Shown one piece after another: positions 16,304-25,030 of a stretch of DNA of 64,000 nucleotides. The stretch lies in assembly GCF_019710575.1 (NCBI RefSeq), contig NZ_JAHWFK010000042.1:1-64000 (forward strand), read 5' to 3'. Below the pieces are notes generated by a model, which ran no database searches, had not been told where the DNA came from, and saw only the letters and a program-made list of their open reading frames with translations. The DNA comes from Paractinoplanes polyasparticus. Lineage in GTDB: Bacteria; Actinomycetota; Actinomycetes; Mycobacteriales; Micromonosporaceae. A program made the position numbers and the translations under genes. The first letter of the stretch is position 1, and each line of letters starts with the position of its first letter.

Positions 16304-16774
16304 GTGGCATCAAGTGAACAGCCGACCTTGGAGGTCCTGCTCGAGCGGGCCCAGCAGCTCGTGCCGCTACTGCGGGAGAACGGCGCCGGGACGAGGAGAA
16401 CCGCAGGCTCACCGAGGAGAGCCTGGCCGCGCTGCGCGACGCCGGCATGTTTCGGATCAGCACGCCGGAGGAGTTCGGCGGTCACGGCGTGAACGTGCGC
16501 ACCCAGGTCGAGGTGTTGTCCGAGCTTGGCCGCGGCGACGCGTCCACCGGATGGATCGTCGCTGACGACAGCGCCTGCACGCAGATGTCGTCGCTACTGC
16601 CGCGGCAGGGCGTCGAAGACATGTAACGCCAAGAACGCGGACGCGGTGCTGTGCACGCACACCGTGGTGGTCGACGACCTGTTCGTGCCGGAGGGTCGGG
16701 GCACGGCGCTGCCCTACCAGGCCGACGGGCGATTCGACGACTTCCTGTCGCCGACGATCCTGAGCCGATCATAA
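16304..16774 (+). pseudogene. Flavin-dependent monooxygenase (acyl-CoA dehydrogenase fold), broken
   Basis: GTG 16304 has AAGGAG upstream and opens a frame (TLEVLLERAQQLVPLLRENG). This shifts near 16390 into GMFRISTPEEFGGHGVNVRT and LGRGDASTGWIVADDSACTQ, then hits a stop at 16624. The sequence jumps to NADAVLCTHTVVVDDLFVPE with ~150 residues missing. This is the HsaA/HpaB-like oxygenase type that accepts reduced flavin from the reductase facing it. At least one frameshift plus an internal deletion; not functional. Confidence 0.65.
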
Positions 16775-16794
16775 AGACGTCTCGCCTGCTAACT

Positions 16795-16811
16795 GCCGTT
16801 GCAGTATTAAG
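16795..16811 (+). repeat. 17-bp sequence, repeated inverted at 41611
   Basis: GCCGTTGCAGTATTAAG here is identical to the reverse complement of 41611-41627. AT-rich content makes a chance 17-bp match in this GC-rich DNA unlikely but not impossible. It may be an old IS end. Confidence 0.5.
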
Positions 16812-16955
16812 GCCCAACCGATCGTGTAGGCCTGTTGCCAGCAGATCGGTGTGTCATATGAGGCGACCGCGCTGCTCGACTCGTACCGTCAGGCGCTTCG
16901 TCACCTGCACGAAGTGGGTGCGCCGCTGCGTGATCGCGCCGACATGCGACCGAGG

Positions 16956-19736
16956 TCAGAGTGAGAATGACCCGCTCGTGCCGGGAATCGCGTTCCGAAG
17001 GGCTCGTCGGGTGGTGACACCCAACTTGGCCAGGATTCTCGACATGTGCCACTCGACGGTGCGAGGACTGATGAACAGACGGGTTCCGATCTGGGGGTTG
17101 GTGAAGCCGTCGCGAGCAAGCGTAGCGATCTGTAATTCTTGTGGAGTCAGGTTGTCGATCGGACTGATCGTAACCGGTCGTGCGACGCCGTCCGCAGCTT
17201 CCAGTTCTCGTGCCGCTCGCTGGGCGAAGCCTTCGACCTTCATTGCCGTGAACACGTCGTGGGCAATCTGTAGCTGCTCGCGTGCCTCCCGACGCCGGTC
17301 GGCACGACGCAACCATTCTCCGTAGAGGAGATGGGCACGTGTGTGGTCTACCTTCATGCGAGTGCGCCCGAGCCGGTCTATCGCCTCTCGGAAAAGCGTC
17401 TCGGCCTCCGCACCAGAGCTGAGCAGCGCCCGGCACCTGGCCTCCACGCCGAGTGCCCAATCGGTGGCGGAGCTTTGGGCGCTATCCGTAAGCAGCCGCA
17501 TCGCCTCGACCGCGGCAGAACGAGATGGCCCACGAGTGCCCGCCTCGATCACTTCCGGCAATGACCAGTTGGTGGCGCCCAGATTCGCTGGATGGCTGCC
17601 GGCGAGCAGCGCCGCTTCCAGCGCTTCCTCAAAGCGCCCATTGCCGTTGCTGAGCACGGCACTCGCTAAAGCGACGGCGGCGACACCGAATCCTTCGCCC
17701 CTCGACCGTTCCTGGGCGACTGCCTTGTCGATGAGGGGACGAGCGTAGGCGTAACGTCCTTGAAGTGCGGCGTAATGACACTCCGGATAAGGGATGAACT
17801 GGCTCCGCATCGCTTCGATGGCGGTTTCGGCTTCGGCGATCAGGAACTCGCCCTCAGCGAGCTCACCTGACATTACGTGGAGGTAGATGCGCAAGCCGAG
17901 TGTGATCGGTAGCATGCTGATCGCCCCAGATTCACGGACGAAGGTGAGCTGGCGTTCGGCGAGCTCGTACCAGCTTTCGTCGTCCCAGAGATCTATCGCT
18001 ACCCAGCTGGCCAGATAGGCCCAGCGCAGGTCTTCCTCGATGTCCGGCTTGATTCCGCGGTACGCGTGGAGTGCTTGCTTGAGGATCGGCGCGGCAGCCG
18101 CATAGCCGTCGATCAGACGCGTTGCCAGCCCACCCAGCAACAGACGTACCGCTGGCGGTTGGTCGGTGGTGCGGACGGCATTCCGGGCGGCCGTCGCCAC
18201 TTCGCGCTGTACGCCTTCCGCCCCCAATCCGACCGCGAAGAAGGTTGCCGACAACGTCTCCAAATACGTTTTGCCGGCCAGAGAAGAGTCGAGGGGCTCG
18301 AGGTTTCTCGCCGCCTTCAACAGCAAGGGAGGAGCGTCGCGGGCGCGGCTCGACGCGAAAGCGATCTGGCCGCGAAGCAGGTCGGCCCGTGCCTGGTCGA
18401 GCGGGCTCAACAGGGAAATCTCGGCCGCGCTCAGCAGGTTCAACGCCTCTTCGGAGGCCCCCGCCAGATTTTTGATCCGCGCGGCGGCCAACCCGCGCCG
18501 TGCTCGGCGCACCGGGTCCGGTGTCAGGGCGCTTGCGCTCTCGAGGAAGGCGGCCGCCGCGGCGAGGCCCCCGCGGGCCTGCGCCCGTCCGGCGGAGCTT
18601 TCCAGTTCGGCCGCGACATCTTCGTCCGGAGCGATCGCGGCCTGCGCCCGGTGCCAGGCCCGCCGGTCGGGGTCAGCCTCGGTGGCGGTCTCCTCGGCGA
18701 GCACCTGATGCACTCGTCGCCGTTCGGCCGGGTTCGCCTCGCGATAGATGACCGACCGTAGCAGCGGGTGGGCGAATCGCACGCGCGCGTCGACCTCGAC
18801 CAGGCCGTCGGCGATCGCGGGTGTGGCAGCTTCGGCGCTCACTCCCAGCCTCGCCGCGGCACGCCACAGCAGGGGTACCTGACCGATCGGCTCGGCCGCT
18901 GCGAGCAGGAGCAGGAGCCGGGTGTCGGCCGGCAAATGCCCGAGCCGCCGCCGGTAGCTGCGTTCGATCCGGCCCACGAGAGGGTCGTGAGCCGGAGTGC
19001 GATAGCCGCCCGCCAGTTCGACCTGGTTGAGCCCGCGGGGAAGCTCTAGCAGGGCCAGGGGAATCCCGCGGCTCTCGGCGACGATCCGGTCCTTTACGCG
19101 CTGGTCGATTCGCCCGGGCAAGGCTGTCGCCAGCAACGCGTGCGCGTCCTTGTCGTTGAGCCCACCCACCTCGAGTGCCGGCAGCCCGTCGAGGTCCGGC
19201 TGGTTCGTTGGCTCTCGCACAGCGAATACAAGAGCCACCGGCTCGGCCTGCAGCCGCCGCGCGACGAAGGCCAGGGTCTCTACCGTTGCGCGATCGAGCC
19301 ATTGCGCGTCGTCGACTACGCATAGCAACGGCCGAACGTCAGAAGCGGCAGCCATCAAGTTGAGCACGGCCAGGCCGACCAGGAATCGGTCCGGCGTCTT
19401 CCCCGACGCCAGGCCGAGCGCCACCCGTAGGGCGTCACGCTGCGGGGCCGGCAGCTGGCCCACCCGGCCTAGCATGGGGGCGCAGACGAGTTGCAGGCCT
19501 GCGTACGGAAGCTCCTTCTCCGACTCGGCTCCGGAGGCACGCGTGACGGCGAAATCCGATGCGCTGTCCTCCAGGTAAGCGAGCAACCAGGACTTCCCGA
19601 CGCCGATGGGCCCCCGAACGACGAGAGCGGCCCGGTAGCCACTACGCGTTGTGTCCAGCATTTCACGTAGCGCGAGGCGCTCCCGTTCACGCCCCACCGG
19701 CTGGCGCACTCCGCCTTCGCCCCTCGAAAGTTGCAT
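16956..19736 (-). CDS. LuxR-family LAL-type transcriptional regulator (copy 1)
   Basis: 926 aa large ATP-binding LuxR regulator. An N-terminal AAA/STAND ATPase has Walker A GPIGVGKS (42-49) and Walker B-like LLCVVDDAQWLD. A long helical TPR-like middle follows. The C-terminal LuxR HTH at ~860-920 reads LTPQELQIATLARDGFTNPQ and ISPRTVEWHMSRILAKLGV. Cytoplasmic activator; LAL proteins often control secondary-metabolite or catabolic genes. The ATG at 19736 lacks a clear ribosome site, so a downstream start is possible. It is closely related over its whole length to the gene at 43963-46746, and fragments of the same family lie at 23551 and 27745. It adjoins the decayed PKS/NRPS locus and may have been its regulator. 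Confidence 0.9.
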   Translation of the reverse strand: MQLSRGEGGVRQPVGRERERLALREMLDTTRSGYRAALVVRGPIGVGKSWLLAYLEDSASDFAVTRASGAESEKELPYAGLQLVCAPMLGRVGQLPAPQRDALRVALGLASGKTPDRFLVGLAVLNLMAAASDVRPLLCVVDDAQWLDRATVETLAFVARRLQAEPVALVFAVREPTNQPDLDGLPALEVGGLNDKDAHALLATALPGRIDQRVKDRIVAESRGIPLALLELPRGLNQVELAGGYRTPAHDPLVGRIERSYRRRLGHLPADTRLLLLLAAAEPIGQVPLLWRAAARLGVSAEAATPAIADGLVEVDARVRFAHPLLRSVIYREANPAERRRVHQVLAEETATEADPDRRAWHRAQAAIAPDEDVAAELESSAGRAQARGGLAAAAAFLESASALTPDPVRRARRGLAAARIKNLAGASEEALNLLSAAEISLLSPLDQARADLLRGQIAFASSRARDAPPLLLKAARNLEPLDSSLAGKTYLETLSATFFAVGLGAEGVQREVATAARNAVRTTDQPPAVRLLLGGLATRLIDGYAAAAPILKQALHAYRGIKPDIEEDLRWAYLASWVAIDLWDDESWYELAERQLTFVRESGAISMLPITLGLRIYLHVMSGELAEGEFLIAEAETAIEAMRSQFIPYPECHYAALQGRYAYARPLIDKAVAQERSRGEGFGVAAVALASAVLSNGNGRFEEALEAALLAGSHPANLGATNWSLPEVIEAGTRGPSRSAAVEAMRLLTDSAQSSATDWALGVEARCRALLSSGAEAETLFREAIDRLGRTRMKVDHTRAHLLYGEWLRRADRRREAREQLQIAHDVFTAMKVEGFAQRAARELEAADGVARPVTISPIDNLTPQELQIATLARDGFTNPQIGTRLFISPRTVEWHMSRILAKLGVTTRRALRNAIPGTSGSFSL

Positions 19737-19927
19737 GATTCACTACACCCCACCGTCAGGGCGTTTTACAACTCCGTAGCCGTGGCGATCGGGCAGCGGC
19801 CCACGCGGCAACGATCATACTTCTTGCCTACCGGGGAGGCGGAAGTCTCGATCCTATGGCCGATGCCGGACGTTATGGCACCGATGAGCATGACGGGTCG
19901 GAGACGTCGCACCGATGGAGGGCCTTC

Positions 19928-20306
19928 ATGTTTGATGCCCAGTGGGAGATCCCTGCGTTGCCGGCCGCCGCTGCATTGGGAACCGTGTTCATTCTTGGGT
20001 CGTGGTTTTTTCTTCACTCGCGCAGCCACTTTACGTGGCCGCGGCTGTTCACCGCCTGGACTGCCTGCCTCTACCTGCTCGATGTAATCACCGTAACCAT
20101 GCTTCCGTTGCAGGTGGCAGTGGGCAGCTACGCCGTTCGAATACCGTGGTACGAGAAGGGAAACCTTCACCCCACTCGTCGCCATTGACATCGGACGTTC
20201 ATACTCAACATCGTCATGACTGTCCCGCTGGGACTGCTGCTACCGCTTCTCAGTGAGGTGCGGGCTCGGGTTAGATCGCTCTTCGCGGGCCGGCTTTCAG
20301 CGGCAT
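19928..20306 (+). pseudogene. VanZ-family membrane protein, frameshifted and truncated
   Basis: From ATG 19928 the product shows hydrophobic segments (VFILGSWFFLHSR; LFTAWTACLYLLDVITVTML) and the VanZ-like IPWYEKGNL. After a one-base shift near 20195 the frame continues FILNIVMTVPLGLLLPLLSE, the next VanZ helix, and stops at 20306 after only part of the family length. The transposase remnant starts just beyond. VanZ proteins modify glycopeptide or lipopeptide sensitivity. This copy is probably dead. Confidence 0.6.
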
Positions 20307-20439
20307 GATAGGAGCGCTCCAATATCTTGGCATTTTGATTTTAAGTAGCGGCCGTGCCGCCGACGCCAATGACCTTCTGGCCAATACGATTGGCGCGTGC
20401 TGGGTTACTTCTTGTGGCGTCGTATTTCGGCCATCGGTC

Positions 20440-21230
20440 GACTCACGCACTTTGTTGCCGGATGCAGAATGACACCACCCGGTGGATTTTGTTCTCGATG
20501 GACCAGTGTCCGCGGATCCATGCGGCCAGCTGGGCCGGTTTGGTCTGGTGGAGGTGCAGGTCGGTGATGGCGTAGACGGTCTCGGTGGTGAGCGTTTCGG
20601 CTCGTCGAGGCGGCGTCTGCGGCGGCGGATCTGCAGGGCCCGGACGGCGTGCGGGAAGTCGATGCCGGTGGAGACAGTCAGGATCTTGCACGTGCGGATC
20701 TCGCGGCGGCCGTGTCCGCGGTCGTCGTCACGGGTGGCGTCCGGGACCGCCTTCCAGGGCAGGCGGGTGAGCTGTTTGTACAGGTGGGGCTGGTTGCCTT
20801 TCACGGTCAGGATCCAGTGTGCGCCGCGTTCGGCGAGGCAGGTGACGTGGTCGTGCCGGCAGTGCATCGCATCAGCGGTGATCACGGTGTCGCGCAGGTC
20901 GCTGATCTGGTCGAGCAGCGGCGCGAACCTGGTGATTTCATTGGTCTTGCCGTCGACGTCGGTGCTGGCCAGGACCACGCCGGCGCTCTGGTTGCAGGCG
21001 GCCATCACATGATCGGCAGCCGTGTCCGCGGTGCCGGAGCCGCGCGGGGCTTTGCCGTCGACTGCGATCGCCCGCCGACCGGCCGGGATGTCCGCCAGGG
21101 TCCGGCCGGTGAGCCACGCGCCGATCACCATGGTCAGCAGATCCGGGTCCAGGGACTGCAGCAGCCGGCGGATCATCGCTTCGGACGGGCGTCGATCAGC
21201 GACGATGGCAGTGCGGGCATGACTCCTCCA
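20440..21230 (-). mobile_element. ISAs1-family transposase remnant
   Basis: Minus-strand frame with the ISAs1 (H-repeat-associated) signatures RRAIAVDGKAPRGS, VITADAMHCRHDH and WILTVKGNQPHLYKQL. One base is off near 20600, after which ETVYAITDLHLHQTKP and AAWIRGHWSIENKIHRV continue in another frame. The N-terminus is cut (it begins MIRRLLQSLDPD without the first ~80 residues) and the C-terminus after HRVVSF is abnormal. Inactive. Terminal repeats were not identified. Confidence 0.8.
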
Positions 21231-21434
21231 CTCAAGCGGACACCGTCACGACTTTGCCGGGCCCTGCACCTGCAGCGGTCCGCCAGCGAGCATCTCCCAC
21301 CGTAGGCGACTACGGCCTCCTACTGACAGCTGGTGAGAAACTGTTGCTGTCAGCGCAGTTAGAACCTCAATCGCTACAGTCCAACGGACCGGACAAGAGC
21401 TTGCACATGTCGTCCGGGAACATCAGCGGACCTG

Positions 21435-21830
21435 TCACCGGGCAGGTCCCACCGTCTCTGGCGTCGTTTGCTGATCTTCCTGGGTCAGGTCACTCTTGTG
21501 TCCATATCGCTGGTGCGAGTGATTCCTGATGGTCTGGTCCGTGTGCATGGATAGCGCATGCGATACGGGGACGGCGGTGGAGTCGGTCCGCAGGGCCGCG
21601 TCCGTCGCGTCTGCAGGCGGCGCGGATGTTCTCTGACGGGATGACAGGGGCACAGGTCGCCACCCGTCGCCGGACACGGGTCACGTCCCACGTCGAGGAG
21701 GTCAGAAACTGTTGTAGCTGCTGGTGATCAACCCCGAGCCGGGCCGCCATCGGCTGCATCAACTTGAGCTGCCCGTCCAGCATCAACCCGCGCAGATGCC
21801 GCAACCCAGTCTCCCGCTGATCAATCCGAT
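21435..21830 (-). mobile_element. IS701-family transposase N-terminal remnant
   Basis: Reading down from ~21830: RHLRGLMLDGQLKLMQPMAA then RLGVDHQQLQQFLTSSTWD, the standard start of IS701 transposases (YLRGLMLDG...QPMAARLG...QQLQQF..SSTWD). The frame then breaks into low-similarity sequence and no catalytic domain is left. A shorter fragment of the same motif (RYLRGLMLDG) occurs at 39420. Confidence 0.7.
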
Positions 21831-21860
21831 GCTCTTTACCCGGACCGCTGTCGCCGACGC

Positions 21861-22289
21861 TCAGCCCGGCAGCGACGTGGTGGCGTCTGGCCGAACCGAC
21901 CGGGACCCGGCTACCGTCTTCCGGGACCTGATCTTGGGGCTGTCAGCGAGTTTGAGCCAGACCAGACCACCGATGATCACGGCCAGCCAGATGCCACGGG
22001 CCGGGGTGAGTGACTCCTGGAAGAACAAGGGGCCGAACAGCGCCGCGCCGACTGCGCCGATGCCCGCCCAGACGGCGTAGCCGATGCCGACGTCGATGTG
22101 CTTGAGGGCGACGCTGAGGGAGTACAGCGTCAGCAGGAAGAAAATGAATGCGGAAACGGACCAGCCGAGCACGGTGAACCCTTCGCTTCCGCCGACGCTT
22201 AGCGCATAGCCGACCTCGAAGGCGCCGGCGAGCAGGAGGACGAGCCAGGAGCGGCTGATCTTGGGGTTGGTCGTGGATGTCGTGGTCAT
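21861..22289 (-). CDS. SMR-family small multidrug efflux protein (subunit 2)
   Basis: 142 aa with four helices. The essential glutamate motif of helix 1 is present (LLLAGAFEVGYALSVG), as is the helix-3 motif HIDVGIGYAVWAGIGAVG. ATG 22289 is preceded by GGAAAGGA at 8 nt. The last ~30 residues are a polar extension (SPKIRSRKTVAGSRSVRPD) beyond the ~110 aa usual for the family. Paired 40 bp after a second SMR gene, so the two likely form a heterodimeric proton-coupled exporter of cationic compounds or guanidinium (Gdx/SugE side of the family). Repression by the adjacent MarR protein is likely. Confidence 0.88.
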   Translation of the reverse strand: MTTTSTTNPKISRSWLVLLLAGAFEVGYALSVGGSEGFTVLGWSVSAFIFFLLTLYSLSVALKHIDVGIGYAVWAGIGAVGAALFGPLFFQESLTPARGIWLAVIIGGLVWLKLADSPKIRSRKTVAGSRSVRPDATTSLPG

Positions 22290-22329
22290 TAGTTCGGTCC
22301 TTTCCAGGGGGTTGAGGGTATGACGTCGG

Positions 22330-22650
22330 TTATGCGGAACCGCTCAACTGCAGGCCCACGACCCCACCGATGACGATGAGGATGCCGAGGGTCTTCTTCC
22401 AGTCGAGCCGCTGGCCGAGGAAGAGCGCGCCGACGATCACGATGCCGACGCCCGCCACGCTGGTCCAGATCGCGTAACCCACTCCGACGTCGAACGACAG
22501 CAGCGCCAGGCCGAGGAAGAACGTGGCGATCGCCCCGGAGGCCAATGTGGCGACGGTCCACCAGGCGTGGGTGAAACCTTTGGCCTTGCTCGCGAAGAGC
22601 CCGACGGCGACCTCGAAGATCACAGCGATGCTCAGATAGAACCAGCTCAT
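22330..22650 (-). CDS. SMR-family small multidrug efflux protein (subunit 1)
   Basis: 106 aa, four helices, usual length. Key glutamate in LSIAVIFEVAVGLFASKA; helix 3 FDVGVGYAIWTSVAGVGIV; end GILIVIGGVVGLQLSGSA. ATG 22650 is preferred: it follows AAAGG at 6 nt and begins MSWFYLSIAVIFE. The 14-bp palindrome that overlaps the marR start also lies 35 bp upstream of this ATG. Likely acts with the next gene as an SMR pair in the cytoplasmic membrane. Confidence 0.88.
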   Translation of the reverse strand: MSWFYLSIAVIFEVAVGLFASKAKGFTHAWWTVATLASGAIATFFLGLALLSFDVGVGYAIWTSVAGVGIVIVGALFLGQRLDWKKTLGILIVIGGVVGLQLSGSA

Positions 22651-22684
22651 GACGGCCTTTCGATACACGGAGAAGAGCATTAAC

Positions 22685-22698
22685 TGCATGTACATGCA
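22685..22698. promoter_or_regulatory. MarR operator upstream of the SMR pair
   Basis: Perfect palindrome TGCATGTACATGCA, identical to the one at 23207-23220, in an AT-rich gap between marR and the first SMR gene. Two identical 14-bp palindromes 509 bp apart in GC-rich DNA are strong evidence for a dedicated operator. Confidence 0.75.
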
Positions 22699-22740
22699 TA
22701 CATATAGGAGCAGCGCATCCGTTCTGCCTGCGCCGAACCT

Positions 22741-23217
22741 TTAGGAGTTGATCAAGGCGCTGATGTCACTCAGGGCCCGACTCAGCTGGCGCGCGTCCAT
22801 CTGCGGGAAGTGCCCGTCCATGTTGCCGAGCAGGTCACGCACATGCTGCTCGTACGGCCCACGCACCCGGGCGACCAAGGCTTCACCCTGCTCGGTGATC
22901 ACCGCGTAGATGCCGCGCCCGTCGTCCGGGCAAGTGTCGCGGCGGACCAGGCCCTTGCCCTCCAGCCGGCTCACCAGCCGGGTCACGGAACTCTGGTTGA
23001 GACTGATCCGCTGGGCCAAGTCGTTGACCCGCAGCTCCTTGTCGGCAGCCTGACTGAGGTAGGTCAACGCCCGGTACTCGGTCAGCCCCACCCGGTAGGC
23101 GTCATTTAGCCACTTGCCGAGACCCGCATCGACGGCAGAGGTGAAGGAGGCGACCTGCGACCAGATCGCGCTGATGACCTCGGGGCCGGCTTCAGACGAT
23201 CTCGTTTGCATGTACAT
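22741..23217 (-). CDS. MarR-family regulator of the SMR efflux pair
   Basis: 158 aa winged-helix regulator: LTEYRALTYLSQAADKELRV, recognition helix RISLNQSSVTRLVSRLEGKG, wing LVRRDTCPDDGRGIYAVI, then a dimerisation helix. The start is ATG 23217 or 23211; both lie inside the operator palindrome, so the transcript is probably leaderless and repression blocks its own initiation. A Cys (DTCPDD) in the wing could sense oxidants or electrophiles; that is speculative. Confidence 0.88.
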   Translation of the reverse strand: MYMQTRSSEAGPEVISAIWSQVASFTSAVDAGLGKWLNDAYRVGLTEYRALTYLSQAADKELRVNDLAQRISLNQSSVTRLVSRLEGKGLVRRDTCPDDGRGIYAVITEQGEALVARVRGPYEQHVRDLLGNMDGHFPQMDARQLSRALSDISALINS

Positions 23218-23220
23218 GCA
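23207..23220. promoter_or_regulatory. MarR operator overlapping its own start codon
   Basis: TGCATGTACATGCA, a perfect 14-bp palindrome whose inner ATG triplets are the candidate start codons of marR. Same sequence as 22685-22698. Confidence 0.75.
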
Positions 23221-23550
23221 TATAACTTACCACGGCCTTCGGCAGGGTCGGAGCGCGATATCCGCGTGGAATACCCGCGGGTGGCGTGCGATCAGTTCCT
23301 CGACGTCCATGCCAGCCATGATGCCGGACGTCCTCGACTACGGGCGCTCAAGGAGACGGTCCGGCATCCTCGCGTTCGGTTGACGGGTGGCGTGCATCCT
23401 CGGCCGCTGGGTGCCTGCCTGCAGGAAGCTCGCGGATCCATGGAGGCGCCCCGTGATGGCGCCGGTGCGCCGCAGACTGCGCAACAAAATGAGCGGCCGG
23501 CGGCCTGGCATTGTCGCCGCCGTCACCGCCCTCCCAGCCCCGAACCTCGA

Positions 23551-23612
23551 ACGGCGTTCCGGGCGGCCATCGCCACTTCGCGCTGTACCTCCGCGGCCCC
23601 GAGCCGTCCCGC
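23551..23612 (-). repeat. Short fragment of a LAL regulator gene
   Basis: The run containing GGGCGGCC(A/G)TCGCCACTTCG and CGCTGTAC is nearly identical to 18184-18230 inside LAL copy 1 (antisense peptide VQREVAxAARNAVR). It is fused directly to the start of the MocR pseudogene, where a different N-terminus is expected. A recombination scar. Confidence 0.6.
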
Positions 23613-23617
23613 TTCCA

Positions 23618-24893
23618 CCAGTGCGGGTGCTCGCGTTGGATCTGCACGTCAGCCCGGCCACGGTTGCCAAGGCGTACTCCGAGCTGCGCCGGCGGGGGAT
23701 CGCCGAGGCTGATGGCCGCCGTGGCAGCCGGGTGCGATCCCGCCCAGCGGTCGCAGAACGGCGGTCTGCCCTGCGGGTGCCGGTCCCGACCGGCATTCGC
23801 GATCTGACCAACGGCGAACCGGACACGACCCTTCTGCCTCCCCTCGGGCCTGGTCTGGTCCGGGTCGCCGACGGACTCGGGCCGCCGACCGGCTGTGCGA
23901 AGGTCGAGGCGATACCCGAGCTCGTCGATGCCGCACGGTTGCGTCTGGCGGCGGACGGCATCCCGGTCGACGACGCGTCAGTCACCGTCACGGCGGGACC
24001 CTGGACGCGATCGAGCGCTTACTCACCGCCCATCTACGGCCGGGCGACTCGGTGGCCGTTGAGGATCCGGGATGGGCCAATCTGTTCGACCTGCTGGCCG
24101 CACTCGATCTGCGTGCCGTTGCGACGGCCGTCGATGAGGAGGGCCCGCTGCCTGAGGCGTTGTCCGAGGCCCTCAGGTCGGGCGTCGGCGCCGTCGTCGT
24201 GACCACACGCGCGCAGAATCCGACCGGTGCGGCCGTGAGTGCGAGTCGCGCCGAGCATCTGCGCCGGCTGCTCCAGGGGCACGCGGGCGTCCTGGTGATC
24301 GAGGACGACCACGCCGCCGAGCTGGTCGACGTTCCGCCGAACTGCGTGGGGCCGGTCACCGGCAAGTGGGCATTCGTCCGATCGGCGTCCGAACCCTTCG
24401 GACCTGATCTGCGGATCGCGCTGCTCGTCGGCGACGAGGCCACCATCGCCCGCGTCGTCGGCCGGACGCGGATCGGCAGTGGCTGGGTGTCCACCATCCT
24501 GCAGCGACTGCTCCTGCAACTGTGGAAGGATCCCCAGGTCACAGTGCAGATCGCGAACGCGGCGAAAAGCTATGAGGACCGGCGCACCGAGCTGATACAC
24601 GGGTTGTCCTCCCGGGGCCAGCCGACCCAGGCACGACCGACATCAACATCTGGGTGCGGGTTCCGGACGAGACACGGGCGGTGAGTGTGCTGCGCGACGC
24701 CGGGGTATGCGATCGCTCCCGGCTCGCTGTTCCGGATCAACTCGCCGCAGGGCATCAGAATCATCGTGAACCCGCTCACCGACCACGACATCGAGCCGTT
24801 GTCCGCGGCCAACCCCGCCGCGCCGACCGGGCCCTCGCGGTGATCCTTTACCCGCGCGCGCCGACGAGGACGACCGAACGCACCAACCTGTTC
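23618..24893 (+). pseudogene. MocR-type regulator (GntR HTH plus aminotransferase domain), several frameshifts
   Basis: Pieces in order: LPPVRVLALDLHVSPATVAK and AYSELRRRGIAEADGRRGSR (GntR HTH), LTNGEPDTTLLPPLGPGL (inter-domain), and the aminotransferase-fold part. The frame changes near 24000 (LDAIERLLTAHLRPGDSVAV is in another frame), continues with VVVTTRAQNPTGAAVSASRA and VLVIEDDHAAELVD, and changes again near 24640 (TDINIWVRVPDETRAVSVL, then SLFRINSPQGIRIIVNPLT). The lysine region (KWAFVRSASEPFGPDLR) lacks an obvious PLP lysine. The 5' end is replaced by a LAL fragment. Dead. Confidence 0.75.
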
Positions 24894-25030
24894 GTCTGAA
24901 CTTGGCCGTGCCCCAGGCTCGGCGGCGCGTTTGCGCCTCGACGCGCTTCCGCGCTGTGCGGGAATGTCCTGTGCGCGCTGTCCCACTTCGCTAGTGTCTC
25001 CGTTGCCGACCTCGAGACCGGCAAGCACGA

